A stretch of DNA of 44,670 bases from Flammeovirga sp. OC4 (GCF_000812565.1 NZ_JTAM01000079.1:1-44670); one strand, 5' to 3'. Counted from the stretch's first letter, positions 35,276 to 44,520 are shown. Made by a program: numbers and translations. Notes: generated by a model from the letters alone, not told the origin.

Positions 35276-36766
35276 ATGAATGAGATGAGAGATTGTTGGA
35301 AACTCTATATAAGCACTGTCATTATTGTATTGTTATTGCCTTTTCAATCAAAAGGAAATGATACTTTAATGGAGTATTCAAAGGTAGAACTTAAAGCCGT
35401 AGATCAACTGATCGGGACTGCGTTTTACCCTGAAGCATATGATAAAATTTGGTCGCTGATGAGCAGTACCGACGAAGCAAATAATTCAAGAATAAAGTAC
35501 AGGGCTTACAAACGCTTAACTTTACTTTATTCTATTTTTTATGATAGCCTTAATGCTATGAATAGCGTAGACTCCATGTTTTTTTATGCTAAGAAATCGG
35601 GTATTCTATCTACCTCTTATGGAAAGCAAAAAACATATTATACCGCTGCACATACCTACAGAATGAACCGTAATTTTGATAAAGCAAGGGAGTTTTTAAA
35701 TGTTGCTCGTCAACTCTTAGATGCCACAAAAAGGCCATTTGATGAAAAGTTTTATGTGTTGTCAGAAGAGGCTCACTTGCATACTTTAACGGGCAATTTT
35801 GAGCAATCAGAGAAAATCTTAAAAGAAATATCAGCTGAGGTTTCACCTACGCATTCTTATGCCGCTATTCTTTATTCTATGTGGGGAGATTTATACACCC
35901 AAAAAGGTAAAATTAAAGAAGCGTTAGCCTATTATTACAAAAGTTTAAAAGCAGTAGATGAACATAAAAGGCGTTTGGGTTTGAGAGTAGAGTTACTCAA
36001 AAAAGCCTCTCAATTGAATAGTCAACTTGGAAACTACAAAAAAGCGTATCAGGAAATGACCGCTTCTAAAGAATTAGGAGACCAACTTTTTGGGAGTCAA
36101 AGTGCTCGTAATAAAAAGCTTTTTGAGATTAAAGATTCGTATCGAAAAACAATAGAAGAAAATAAGCAATATCGAAAAGAGCAGGAATTAAAGGTATTGA
36201 AAATAGAGCAAGAAACGCTTCAACAACGTTTGATTTATCTTGTCTCGCTTTTATGTGTCACCGTTTTATCGGCTGTATTTATTATTTCACTTTTAAAAGT
36301 AAAACATCAGACCAAACAACAGCTTTTGGAAGAAAGGTCGAAAGCTGAAATTGAAATCAAGAAAAGGGAATTGACTGTAACATCATTACAATTGATTGAA
36401 AAGGATAAATTACTACAGGAAATCAAAGAAGGTTTAGAAGATGTAAAACAACAAAAAAGTGATGCTGCTGTTGAACGTATCAATAAGACCATCAACCTAA
36501 ATACAGCTAAAACATGGGAAGAATTTGAAACTCGCTTTATACAAGTTAATAGTGATTTTTATGATACACTTAACACTATTCATAGCAGTTTGACTCGAAA
36601 TGACCTCAAGCTTTGTGCTTTGATCAAGTTAAATTTTTCCAGTAAAGAAATCGCTCAATTGTTAGGTATTTCTACAGATTCGGTCAATAAAGGGAGGTAT
36701 AGATTAAGAAAGAAATTGGGACTTCATCGTGATGATAATTTGTTTACTTATATCTCTTCCATTTGA
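35276..36766 (+). CDS. TPR-containing membrane-bound LuxR-type transcriptional regulator
   Basis: A 496-residue paralogue of the regulator at 7087 with the same layout. A signal/anchor lies at about 10-27 (LYISTVIIVLLLPF). TPR-like helical pairs fill about 35-280 (YYTAAHTYRMNRNFDKA, EALAYYYKSLKAVD). A membrane helix at about 322-341 (LIYLVSLLCVTVLSAVFI) is followed by a coiled coil and a C-terminal HTH (SKEIAQLLGISTDSVNKG, RYRLRKKLGL). The HTH regions of both paralogues are very alike, so they may read related sites. It would sense a periplasmic oligosaccharide or partner and switch on the divergent GH16. An ATG nine bases further in is an alternative start. I call it SusR-like by architecture only. 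Confidence 0.84.
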   Translation: MNEMRDCWKLYISTVIIVLLLPFQSKGNDTLMEYSKVELKAVDQLIGTAFYPEAYDKIWSLMSSTDEANNSRIKYRAYKRLTLLYSIFYDSLNAMNSVDSMFFYAKKSGILSTSYGKQKTYYTAAHTYRMNRNFDKAREFLNVARQLLDATKRPFDEKFYVLSEEAHLHTLTGNFEQSEKILKEISAEVSPTHSYAAILYSMWGDLYTQKGKIKEALAYYYKSLKAVDEHKRRLGLRVELLKKASQLNSQLGNYKKAYQEMTASKELGDQLFGSQSARNKKLFEIKDSYRKTIEENKQYRKEQELKVLKIEQETLQQRLIYLVSLLCVTVLSAVFIISLLKVKHQTKQQLLEERSKAEIEIKKRELTVTSLQLIEKDKLLQEIKEGLEDVKQQKSDAAVERINKTINLNTAKTWEEFETRFIQVNSDFYDTLNTIHSSLTRNDLKLCALIKLNFSSKEIAQLLGISTDSVNKGRYRLRKKLGLHRDDNLFTYISSI

Positions 36767-36835
36767 TTTAGATTTTGTTGAAATGAGTCGATAAAATTGA
36801 AAAGATACCGCCCTAAAGAACCATAATACCTCCTA

Positions 36836-36992
36836 TGTTTCAAGTGTTAAGCGTGAGCATCACTTGGAACTATTCATTGTCTCCTGACTTCGAATAGCTA
36901 ATACTACTCTTTCATTCATGTCGCAGTCGGGAGACTTCGCCAATGTATCATCACAAGTGACGCCTATCGGCTAAACACTTGCGATATAAAAG
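36836..36992. repeat. Composite dyad repeat, inverted copy
   Basis: Opposite-orientation copy of 26636-26796. Core hairpin CAAGTG (36841-36846)/CACTTG (36861-36866) around TTAAGCGTGAGCAT; central GAAGTC-type arms; and CAAGTG (36954-36959)/CACTTG (36976-36981). Outer bases, including 'gcgatataaaag' at the right end, also match. It fills most of the 374-base gap after the regulator. Confidence 0.8.
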
Positions 36993-37040
36993 ACTTCTCT
37001 GCAGGACCACAACACAAATCACTTCTCACTAAACAAAAAA

Positions 37041-37069
37041 ATTAAGCCCCAAGATGCTCGGAGCTTAAT
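37041..37069 (-). terminator. Terminator after the third sulfatase
   Basis: ATTAAGC (37041-37047) pairs with GCTTAAT (37063-37069), with further GG/CC pairing inside. On the minus strand the hairpin is followed by a T-run (TTTTTTTGTTT). It lies about 70 bases beyond the sulfatase stop. Confidence 0.8.
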
Positions 37070-37140
37070 CTACGTGTGTATCATTTACCGTGTGCTACTT
37101 CATTAAAGTATTGGGTGTGCTGTTACAGGGAATATATTCC

Positions 37141-38718
37141 TTATAGAGCCTTGTCATCCCAATGCTCGTCTATGATTTTCTGTAGCTTTGGATAGTTACC
37201 GTCTTCCTCATTATATTTCTTTCTAAGCTTTTTGATTTCCTTTTTTAAATCGGCTATCACTTTTGAATATTTTGGATCGTCATAAGCATTGTTCATTTCG
37301 TGTGGATCCTTACTTAGGTCGTAAAATTCCCAAGCAATTGGGCCTTCGAAATTATAATCTGCACCCCAAGCTTTAGGATTCTTGTTAGGATCGAAATGTC
37401 TTGAATAGAAGAAAATCAACTTATAATCTTTCGTTCTTACCCCAAAGTGTGCCGGATTACCGTGCTTGTGTGCCATGTGCATCCAATAACGATAGTAAGT
37501 ACTTTTTCTCCATTTTTTAGGCTCTTTACCTGTTTCTAAAATGGACTTGAAAGACTCACCATGCATGTATTTAGGTGTTTTACCTCCAGCTAAATCAATT
37601 AGCGTTGGAGCAAAGTCAGTGTTATTGATGATCGCATCTACCTTGATTCCTTGTTTGAAGTTTTTCGGGAAGTGAGCAATGAAAGGCATTCTCATTGATT
37701 CCTCATACATCCATCTCTTATCTTGGTAATCGTGCTCACCTAACATCATTCCTTGGTCAGAAGTGTACACAATAATAGTGTTGTCCAACTCACCAATTTT
37801 ATCTAAATGATCCAATAATCTTTTGATATTATCGTCCACACCCTTCACACATCTTAAATAACGTTTTAAGTATTCTTGATAAGAAGCGTGAGTGTACTCT
37901 TTATCACTCAATGATTGGTCAATCTTTAAATCTCTACCCATATCTCTTGTTACATTACGTTTAGAGATAGACGAACCTATGTAATTTCTTAATTTACCAT
38001 CTTCACCGTACGTAGCGATAGAACCGTTGTTTTCGTTATCATACAAACTTGACGGCTCTGGAATCTCAACATCTTCTAAATAGTCCTTGTAACGAGGTGC
38101 AAACTCGAAGAAGTCATGAGGTGCTTTGAAGTGATGCATTAAGAAAAACGGTTGTTCTTTATTCCAGCCCTTATCTAACCACTCGATACTGATATTTGTA
38201 ACGATATCAGAACTATGTCCTTTGTACTTGACTGTATTTTTTGGCCATGCCTTATCACCTCTTTCTCTGAAAACTGGATCAAAATACTTTCCTTGAACTG
38301 GCAATACTTTATAATAATCAAAAGCACCTGGCTCTTCTTTCAAGTGCCATTTACCTACGATTGCTGTTTGATAACCTAATTTCTTAATTTCCTTCGGTAG
38401 ATATTGTTGATCTTCTGCAATACGACCTTCTAAATCGAGTACACCATTGGTTTGACTGTATTGACCTGTAAGGATCGTAGCTCTTGAAGGCGTACAAATA
38501 GAGTTTGTACAAAATGTATTGGTTAGTAAAACACCTTCATTAGCTAATTTATCCAAATTGGGTGTTGGGTTTAATGCTTTCAATCTGCTTCCATAAACAC
38601 CTATTGCTTGAGAAGTGTGATCATCCGACATAATATAAAGTATGTTGGGCTTCTTCTCTTGTGCACTCATTAATAACGGAAGCAAAAATAAGGCTGTAAA
38701 AAATGGTAGAATTCTCAT
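37141..38718 (-). CDS. Type I (formylglycine) sulfatase, CTPSR motif
   Basis: A 525-residue S1-family sulfatase with signal peptide (about 1-19, ending MSAQ). The active-site signature is ICTPSRATILTGQ, with C75 as the formylglycine precursor. Metal and substrate residues are visible in YIMSDDHTS, AIVGKWHLK and YTSDQGMMLGEHD. The latter motif and the overall layout resemble the heparan/GlcNAc-6-sulfatase-like and iduronate-sulfatase-like branch of S1, distinct from the two at 19080 and 20952. So the locus has three different sulfatase types. It lies 185 bases downstream of the NPCBM gene on the same strand and may be co-transcribed with it. Confidence 0.88.
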   Translation of the reverse strand: MRILPFFTALFLLPLLMSAQEKKPNILYIMSDDHTSQAIGVYGSRLKALNPTPNLDKLANEGVLLTNTFCTNSICTPSRATILTGQYSQTNGVLDLEGRIAEDQQYLPKEIKKLGYQTAIVGKWHLKEEPGAFDYYKVLPVQGKYFDPVFRERGDKAWPKNTVKYKGHSSDIVTNISIEWLDKGWNKEQPFFLMHHFKAPHDFFEFAPRYKDYLEDVEIPEPSSLYDNENNGSIATYGEDGKLRNYIGSSISKRNVTRDMGRDLKIDQSLSDKEYTHASYQEYLKRYLRCVKGVDDNIKRLLDHLDKIGELDNTIIVYTSDQGMMLGEHDYQDKRWMYEESMRMPFIAHFPKNFKQGIKVDAIINNTDFAPTLIDLAGGKTPKYMHGESFKSILETGKEPKKWRKSTYYRYWMHMAHKHGNPAHFGVRTKDYKLIFFYSRHFDPNKNPKAWGADYNFEGPIAWEFYDLSKDPHEMNNAYDDPKYSKVIADLKKEIKKLRKKYNEEDGNYPKLQKIIDEHWDDKAL

Positions 38719-38831
38719 TATAAAAAATCTTTACTTTTCATGTATCATTTCATGGATGCAATGTAATAGATGGGACAATGCAGTAAAGTCAATATTTTGG
38801 CTAATAAAAATTATCCATCTTAAAAAAGAAG

Positions 38832-38843
38832 TATTACTCCCCC
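38832..38843 (-). promoter_or_regulatory. G-rich motif upstream of the third sulfatase
   Basis: On the minus strand GGGGGAGTAATA, resembling the end of the GH16 operator candidates (GGGGAGATA). It lies about 115 bases upstream of the sulfatase start. Only half of the longer motif is convincing. Confidence 0.25.
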
Positions 38844-38902
38844 TTTTCTTACTCTATTTTTACTAAACAATGTACATTTTGGTTTTTTTAAAAGAAAAAA
38901 AA

Positions 38903-39919
38903 TTACTTAGTACCGTCGTCAATTAAGAAGTAAGCATTAGCCCAACTTGCATGATCTCCACCTCTGTCACCATCTTCTTCATCGACCAATAATGTCAACT
39001 CTTTTTTACCTTTCACATCAATTTGTAATCGTTGGGGTACTTGGTTTGATCTTCTGATTGGACCACTATTGAAGACCTCATTCCCATCCACTTGAATTCT
39101 CATTCGTATTAAACCACCGTTGGAATCATTGGCACCAGGCGTTACAACAAACGTTTTGTAATTAGCTTCAATAGGGAATACCAATTTAGAAGGGGCATGC
39201 AAGCCAATTCCTTTCTCATATTTTCGACCTTCAATACTAATTCTCCCGCCTTCAATTCCCTCATTATTGAGTACTTTCCAATAAGAATCAACCGTGGTCG
39301 CTAACTCTTTCATCAGGTATACTTTTTCACCTTCAAGGTCGCCATCATTTTCATCAGAAACCCTCTTCGCCAATTCAGGGTTTTTAGGTTTAAATTTCTT
39401 TTTACCTTCAACAAAAAATGCTTCTCCCCAATCGGCATGATCGCCTCCTTTATCTCCTATATCCTCTACTGTTAGTGTTAGAATTGTTGCTCCAGAAACG
39501 TCTATTGCATGTAACTTTGGTGTATACTCCTTGGAATGACTATTGAAAACACCTGAGTTGAAAACTTCCTCATTGTCTAATTTAATAGACATTGAAATCT
39601 TTCCATGATGTGCATCATCTCCTCCGGGTACAACGTAAAAGTAATGTGCTTTTGGTGGTACTTTATAAATTAAGTTGGATGGAGCATGAACACCTAACCC
39701 CTTTTCATATAACTTCCCTTTCATACGAAGAGGTACCCCGCTTACCGCTTGATTTTGTTCAATTTTCCAATAAGAAGAACTCTGAGGAAGTATCATTGTC
39801 TTTTTCAAATATGTCCTCTTTCCTTTCATTATTTCTACTGGAGTGTCAGATTGAGCCATCACATTCCAACTCATCAAGGCAAATGTTCCTAAAAATAAAA
39901 TACTCTTTTTAAATATCAT
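38903..39919 (-). CDS. Secreted protein with two NPCBM/NEW2 carbohydrate-binding domains
   Basis: A 338-residue protein with signal peptide (about 1-23, ending VMAQ) and nothing but two tandem NPCBM/NEW2-type domains. Repeat one is at about 30-165 (YWKIEQNQAVSGVPLRM, KGLGVHAPSNLIYKVP, FNSGVFNSHSKEY, GDKGGDHADWGEAFF). Repeat two is at about 190-335 (YWKVLNNEGIEGGRISI, KGIGLHAPSKLVFPI, FNSGPIRRSNQ, GDRGGDHASWANAYF). NPCBM domains are usually attached to glycoside hydrolases; here no catalytic domain is present. It may bind galactan at the surface or assist the adjacent sulfatase. Start set at ATG 39919; an in-frame TTG at 39934 exists. Confidence 0.82.
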   Translation of the reverse strand: MIFKKSILFLGTFALMSWNVMAQSDTPVEIMKGKRTYLKKTMILPQSSSYWKIEQNQAVSGVPLRMKGKLYEKGLGVHAPSNLIYKVPPKAHYFYVVPGGDDAHHGKISMSIKLDNEEVFNSGVFNSHSKEYTPKLHAIDVSGATILTLTVEDIGDKGGDHADWGEAFFVEGKKKFKPKNPELAKRVSDENDGDLEGEKVYLMKELATTVDSYWKVLNNEGIEGGRISIEGRKYEKGIGLHAPSKLVFPIEANYKTFVVTPGANDSNGGLIRMRIQVDGNEVFNSGPIRRSNQVPQRLQIDVKGKKELTLLVDEEDGDRGGDHASWANAYFLIDDGTK

Positions 39920-40096
39920 TTCAGTAATAATCAAATATCAGTTCTTGTACTACAACCCAAAAGGAAGTTGAGAGTAATCAAATCTCAAAAGTAGCAACAA
40001 GTAGGTTTAACGATCTACTTTTAAAATATTAGAATCAATTTTCTTCAATTAGGATTTGTAGACAAGATAATTTACACAAATAGTTGAAAAAATAAG

Positions 40097-40130
40097 TTTA
40101 CCCTAACTACATTTCTATCAGTTAGGTAAA
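40097..40130 (-). terminator. Terminator after sbcD
   Basis: TTTACCCTAAC (40097-40107) pairs with GTTAGGTAAA (40121-40130) with one bulged base. On the minus strand it is followed by CTTATTTTTTC. It lies about 75 bases beyond the sbcD stop. Confidence 0.75.
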
Positions 40131-40203
40131 GCAATTTATATAAAAAATGGATTGGAAATGTGAATAAGGCAATTTTGTTTTTTGATTGATTTATCAGAAA
40201 ATA

Positions 40204-41409
40204 TCAAGACCTCTCCTTAACCTTATTGTAAATTTCATAAAAGGCATCTTTCATTTTAGGATCTTCCTCTAAGTTCAAATTTCTCAATTGGCAGAGTTCA
40301 AAAAAAGTTTCCTCAGGTGTGAGGTCTTCTAAATCTGCTAATTGTACTCTTTCTACTTTTTTATTTTCTAACTCTTTATGAATTCCAATTTTTAATACCT
40401 CAATATTTAGGTCTTCAATGTGTTTGTAAATTTCGTGTATGGGGTTTTCATTGGCTTTGACATTACTGACCACTACCTCTACCCAAGGAGTTAATTGATG
40501 ATTTAGAGCAGAAAGTGATGTTAATTCAGTTAAGCATTCTTCTAGATTAGCCTTTACCTTTTTGATTGTTCTGAAAACGGGTACGCTTACATGTTCAAGG
40601 CTAAATTCCTTTTTATTTGTGGATAAAATAACCACTTCTTTTTTATGGTGAATCTCACTGAAACTCAATACATAAGGTGAACCTGAATATCGGATATGAT
40701 CATATTTCACTTTCTGAGCTCTATGCAAGTGACCTAAAGCGATATAATTGAATACTTTTGGGAAATCATCTGCACCTATATCTCCTAATCCTCCTACGTA
40801 TACATTCCTTTCACTTTCAGAAGTAGAAGTTTCTCCACCAATGGCAAAAAGGTGCCCCATACCCATCACAAAGGTATCTTCATCCGCTTTCTGCTCACAT
40901 ATTTCTCCTACCTTTTGGTAATGTTCAATCAAAGCTTCTTTAAAACGATCACCAATATTTTCAAAATGCTGTCCACTTGTGGCTTTACGAATATCCTGAT
41001 CTCTTAAAAAAGGAACTGCGGCAATAACCATTTTTTCTCCCTCTATTTCAAAGGAAAAGACTTCCTCTTCAACATTTTCAGGTATTTTACCTACCACGGT
41101 TACATCTAAAAAAGACAGCAACTCTTTGGGGGCATTTAGCACAGAAGCACCATCATGGTTTCCACCAGTAATGATTACTTTTTGACAATTCGTCCTCACC
41201 AATTCCGTCAAAAACTTATAATACATTTTCAAGCTCTGACCTGACGGTTGTGCGGTATCAAAAACATCTCCTGACACCAATACTACATCTATCTTCTCTT
41301 TTTTGACAAGATCCACCATCCAATCCAAAGTCATTTGTTGTTCTTCGGCTAGGGATTGTTCGTGAAGGCGGTTGCCAATATGTAAGTCGGCGGTATGTAG
41401 TATTTTCAT
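40204..41409 (-). CDS. sbcD: Exonuclease subunit SbcD (Mre11 family)
   Basis: A 401-residue calcineurin-like nuclease, the catalytic subunit of the SbcCD complex that trims DNA ends and cuts hairpins and palindromes in the cytoplasm. The two-metal phosphodiesterase motifs are all visible: DLHIGNR (D8, H10), GDVFD (D48), GGNHDG (N84, H85), GMGHLF and ALGHLHRAQ. Length and C-terminal cap region fit SbcD. The usual partner sbcC is not downstream: a terminator follows and then the NPCBM gene. The upstream neighbour is divergent, so sbcC would have to be elsewhere. Given the many palindromic repeats in this window, SbcCD activity is biologically relevant here, though that link is inference. Confidence 0.92.
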   Translation of the reverse strand: MKILHTADLHIGNRLHEQSLAEEQQMTLDWMVDLVKKEKIDVVLVSGDVFDTAQPSGQSLKMYYKFLTELVRTNCQKVIITGGNHDGASVLNAPKELLSFLDVTVVGKIPENVEEEVFSFEIEGEKMVIAAVPFLRDQDIRKATSGQHFENIGDRFKEALIEHYQKVGEICEQKADEDTFVMGMGHLFAIGGETSTSESERNVYVGGLGDIGADDFPKVFNYIALGHLHRAQKVKYDHIRYSGSPYVLSFSEIHHKKEVVILSTNKKEFSLEHVSVPVFRTIKKVKANLEECLTELTSLSALNHQLTPWVEVVVSNVKANENPIHEIYKHIEDLNIEVLKIGIHKELENKKVERVQLADLEDLTPEETFFELCQLRNLNLEEDPKMKDAFYEIYNKVKERS

Positions 41410-41636
41410 TTTTTGTCATCAATTTTAACTGTGGGTATGAAGATCACTATAAATTCATCAAAAAGAAAGTTTAATTTTTCATTAGTGATAAAAGCGATTC
41501 CGGTAATATTTTGACTTACAATTGGTTATTTATCCAATCTAGGAGTCAGAAATTTTTTATTCAAAACTTTCAACATCAATTGTAAACACCTATCTTATTG
41601 TGAACTTTTTTCTCAAACTTTTTAGAACTACTTACT

Positions 41637-41942
41637 ATGCAAAAACAATTGGAGAAGACGGAAAGGTCTCACACCTCTACTACTTCCTCTTCTGAAGCAA
41701 AAAAACACTATTGGAAAACCAACCTAAAATACCTCGGAATTCTTTTGAGTATTTGGTTTATCTCATCTTTTGGTGCGGGGATTCTTTTTAAAGATGCATT
41801 AAATGAAATTACTTTCGGAGGTTTCAAACTGGGATTTTGGTTTGCTCAACAAGGTAGTATTTACATTTTCTGTGTATTGATTATCATCTATATTTTTTTG
41901 ATGAACAGATTGGATAAAAGCCATCACCTAGAAGACGAATAA
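41637..41942 (+). CDS. DUF4212 small subunit of a sodium/solute symporter
   Basis: A 101-residue membrane protein of the DUF4212 family (sodium/substrate symporter small subunit). After a polar N-terminus come two membrane helices at about 31-51 (LGILLSIWFISSFGAGILF) and 72-93 (GSIYIFCVLIIIYIFLM), with FGGFKLGFWFAQQGS between them as in the family. It is always encoded just before a large SSS permease, as here (65 bases). Together they form a monocarboxylate or similar uptake system. Confidence 0.88.
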   Translation: MQKQLEKTERSHTSTTSSSEAKKHYWKTNLKYLGILLSIWFISSFGAGILFKDALNEITFGGFKLGFWFAQQGSIYIFCVLIIIYIFLMNRLDKSHHLEDE

Positions 41943-42007
41943 TCGCAACATTACTTTCAAGCTAGGTTTCATTTAATGAATTATTACACACATCACAAAC
42001 TTTAATC

Positions 42008-43702
42008 ATGGACGTACAAACTTGGACCTACATCATCGTAGGCTTCACATTTTTGATATATATCGGGATCGCTGTCTGGTCAAGGGCTGGTTCTACCAAA
42101 GAATTTTACGTAGCTGGAGGAGGTGTCTCTCCTTTAGCAAATGGTATGGCAACTGCGGCAGATTGGATGTCTGCGGCTTCTTTTATTAGTATGGCGGGAT
42201 TGATCTCTTTTATGGGTTATGACGGTGGAGTTTACCTAATGGGGTGGACCGGAGGATATGTTCTTCTTGCACTGTTATTGGCTCCTTATCTGAGGAAATT
42301 TGGAAAATTTACAGTTCCTGATTTTATAGGCGATCGTTATTACTCTCAAAAAGCAAGAACGATAGCTGTTTTTGCCGCTTTGATTGTCTCATTTACCTAT
42401 GTAGCAGGACAAATGAGAGGTGTAGGCGTCGTTTTTTCTCGTTTTCTGGAAGTGGATATTAATACTGGAGTGATTATAGGTATGGCATTGGTTTTTATTT
42501 ATGCCGTAATGGGCGGTATGAAAGGTATCACCTATACGCAAGTAGCTCAGTATTGTATCTTGATTTTTGCCTTTATGGTCCCCGCTATTTTTATTTCCAT
42601 TCAATTGACGAACAACCCTATACCCCAATTGGGTTTTGGTGATACTTTGAGCGGAAGTGATACTTATTTGTTAGATAAATTAGATCAACTTTCTATTGAA
42701 TTAGGTTTTAATCAGTATACTGAGGGACAGAAATCTATGATGGATGTATTTTGTATTACTGCGGCTTTGATGTTGGGTACTGCAGGGCTACCTCATGTGA
42801 TCGTACGCTTCTTTACGGTGCCAAGAGTGAAAGATGCCCGTTCTTCTGCGGGATATGCATTGGCTTTTATTGCTATACTTTATACTACTGCACCAGCTAT
42901 TGCCGCTTTTGCCAGAGTAAACCTTATCGAAACAGTCAGTAATCAAGAATATGCAAGTATGCCTGAGTGGTTCCAAAAATGGGAAACAACGGGTTTGATT
43001 GCATTTGAAGATAAAAATCAAGACGGTAAAATTCAGTATTTGGCAGATGCGAATACCAATGAGTTGACCATTGACCGTGATATCATCGTCTTGGCAAATC
43101 CAGAAATTGCTCAATTGCCTAATTGGGTGATTGCATTGGTCGCTGCTGGTGCCTTAGCTGCAGCACTTTCTACAGCTGCAGGATTGTTATTAGTAATTTC
43201 GGCTTCTGTTTCTCATGATTTATTAAAGAAACAATGGATGCCTAACATTAGCGATAAAGGCGAACTTTTGGCAGCCCGTATCTCTTCTGCTTTTGCGGTA
43301 ATTGTTGCGGGGTACTTTGGAATCAACCCTCCAGGTTTTGTAGCAGCCGTTGTGGCATTAGCATTTGGATTAGCGGCAGCCTCTTTCTTCCCTGCCATTA
43401 TTTTGGGAATTTTTTATAAGAAGATGAATAAAGAAGGAGCTATCGCTGGAATGATCACTGGTCTTGGTTCCATGATATTATACATTCTTACTTATAAGTT
43501 TGATTTATTCGGTGAAACGACTTCTTCAGATTGGTGGTTTGGAATCTCTCCGGAAGGTTTCGGAACTGTAGCCATGTTGATTAATGTAATCACTGCTTTG
43601 ATAGTAGTACAATTCACCTCTCCTCCTCCAACCGATGTGGTGGAAATGGTAGAAAGTATTCGCTATCCAAAAGGTGCTTCTAAAGAAGTAATGATGCATT
43701 AA
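42008..43702 (+). CDS. Sodium:solute symporter (SSS family, ActP/VC_2705-like)
   Basis: A 564-residue inner-membrane permease of the solute:sodium symporter family (TC 2.A.21), closest in layout to acetate/monocarboxylate carriers of the VC_2705 type that pair with DUF4212. It shows a dozen or so hydrophobic helices starting at about 6-25. Typical stretches are EFYVAGGGVSPLANG, TAADWMSAASFISMAGL, GTAGLPHVIVRFFTVP and AGALAAALSTAAGLLLVIS. A soluble insert at about 310-365 (DKNQDGKIQYL) lies between helices. Function is proton- or sodium-driven uptake of a small carboxylate, inferred from the family. A terminator follows directly. No link to galactan use is visible beyond proximity. Confidence 0.88.
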   Translation: MDVQTWTYIIVGFTFLIYIGIAVWSRAGSTKEFYVAGGGVSPLANGMATAADWMSAASFISMAGLISFMGYDGGVYLMGWTGGYVLLALLLAPYLRKFGKFTVPDFIGDRYYSQKARTIAVFAALIVSFTYVAGQMRGVGVVFSRFLEVDINTGVIIGMALVFIYAVMGGMKGITYTQVAQYCILIFAFMVPAIFISIQLTNNPIPQLGFGDTLSGSDTYLLDKLDQLSIELGFNQYTEGQKSMMDVFCITAALMLGTAGLPHVIVRFFTVPRVKDARSSAGYALAFIAILYTTAPAIAAFARVNLIETVSNQEYASMPEWFQKWETTGLIAFEDKNQDGKIQYLADANTNELTIDRDIIVLANPEIAQLPNWVIALVAAGALAAALSTAAGLLLVISASVSHDLLKKQWMPNISDKGELLAARISSAFAVIVAGYFGINPPGFVAAVVALAFGLAAASFFPAIILGIFYKKMNKEGAIAGMITGLGSMILYILTYKFDLFGETTSSDWWFGISPEGFGTVAMLINVITALIVVQFTSPPPTDVVEMVESIRYPKGASKEVMMH

Positions 43703-43721
43703 AAGAGATTATCAATAGGGA

Positions 43722-43753
43722 CCTCTTATCTTTTGGGGTAAGAGGTTTTTTTT
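43722..43753 (+). terminator. Rho-independent terminator after the symporter
   Basis: CCTCTTA (43722-43728) and TAAGAGG (43739-43745) form the stem, followed by a run of eight T. Confidence 0.88.
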
Positions 43754-43800
43754 CGTAATAAATTCAACTATTTTAAAAGTAGAAAACCCTTGAACGAACT

Positions 43801-44520
43801 ATGAGTAGACAAAAAATAATTACAACAATTGCTTTTATACTTTTTTCAATATCAATTTGTCATGGACAAGCCGCCATATTAGTCTTAATATTTGGTGATA
43901 AAGTCGCCTCTGAAAAATTTCATTTAAGTTTAGATGTTGGGGCAAATGCCTCATTTTATGAGAATGCACCTGGTGATGTGCAAATGGGATGGAACTTTGG
44001 TTTGGGTACGCACACCAAAATTTCTGAGAAGTTTCAATTAGTCGCTGAGTTTAAGATGATCAGTGATCGGAGTAGAAGAAACACTCCTAAAATTTTACCA
44101 GTATCTGAATTTGCAGATTCACTCATTTCAGAAATTAATACCTCATGGAATATCAGGTACATTGATGTTCCCATTTTAGTCCGCTACTCCGTTTCAGATA
44201 GTTGGCATTTTAGCACGGGTCCCCAAATTTCTTTCTTAAATAGAGCGACAGAAATAACAGAACTAGACCTGAAAAATGGGAATGAGGCCACGATCAACCA
44301 AGACATCAAAAATGCTTTTAGAAGTGTAAACTACAGTTGGGCTTTTGAAGTCGTAAAAAGTTTTGGAAAAGTCAGAGAAGGAAAAGGGTTGGATTTCAGA
44401 CTTCGTTATGTGCTTGGGCTATCAAATGTTGCGGCCAAAGATGCTACAGTTTCGTCAAGGGTAGATGTCCTTCAATTTATTGTGACTATTCCATTTATAG
44501 AAACTGATGGCAAAAATTAA
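43801..44520 (+). CDS. Outer-membrane beta-barrel protein
   Basis: A 239-residue protein with signal peptide (about 1-22, ending CHGQ) and alternating hydrophobic/polar strands typical of the PorT/outer-membrane beta-barrel family of Bacteroidota: FHLSLDVGANASFYE, MGWNFGLGTHTKI, FQLVAEFKMISD, NIRYIDVPILVRYSV and FSTGPQISFLN. The motif 'YIDVPILVRY' is common in this family. About eight strands are likely. Function is unknown; such proteins serve as small porins or assembly factors. It follows the symporter terminator and is probably transcribed alone. Confidence 0.8.
   Translation: MSRQKIITTIAFILFSISICHGQAAILVLIFGDKVASEKFHLSLDVGANASFYENAPGDVQMGWNFGLGTHTKISEKFQLVAEFKMISDRSRRNTPKILPVSEFADSLISEINTSWNIRYIDVPILVRYSVSDSWHFSTGPQISFLNRATEITELDLKNGNEATINQDIKNAFRSVNYSWAFEVVKSFGKVREGKGLDFRLRYVLGLSNVAAKDATVSSRVDVLQFIVTIPFIETDGKN

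Noticed and set aside
40204-41409. sbcD considered part of an sbcDC operon
   Set aside because: A terminator and the NPCBM gene follow; no sbcC-like coiled-coil ATPase lies in the window.
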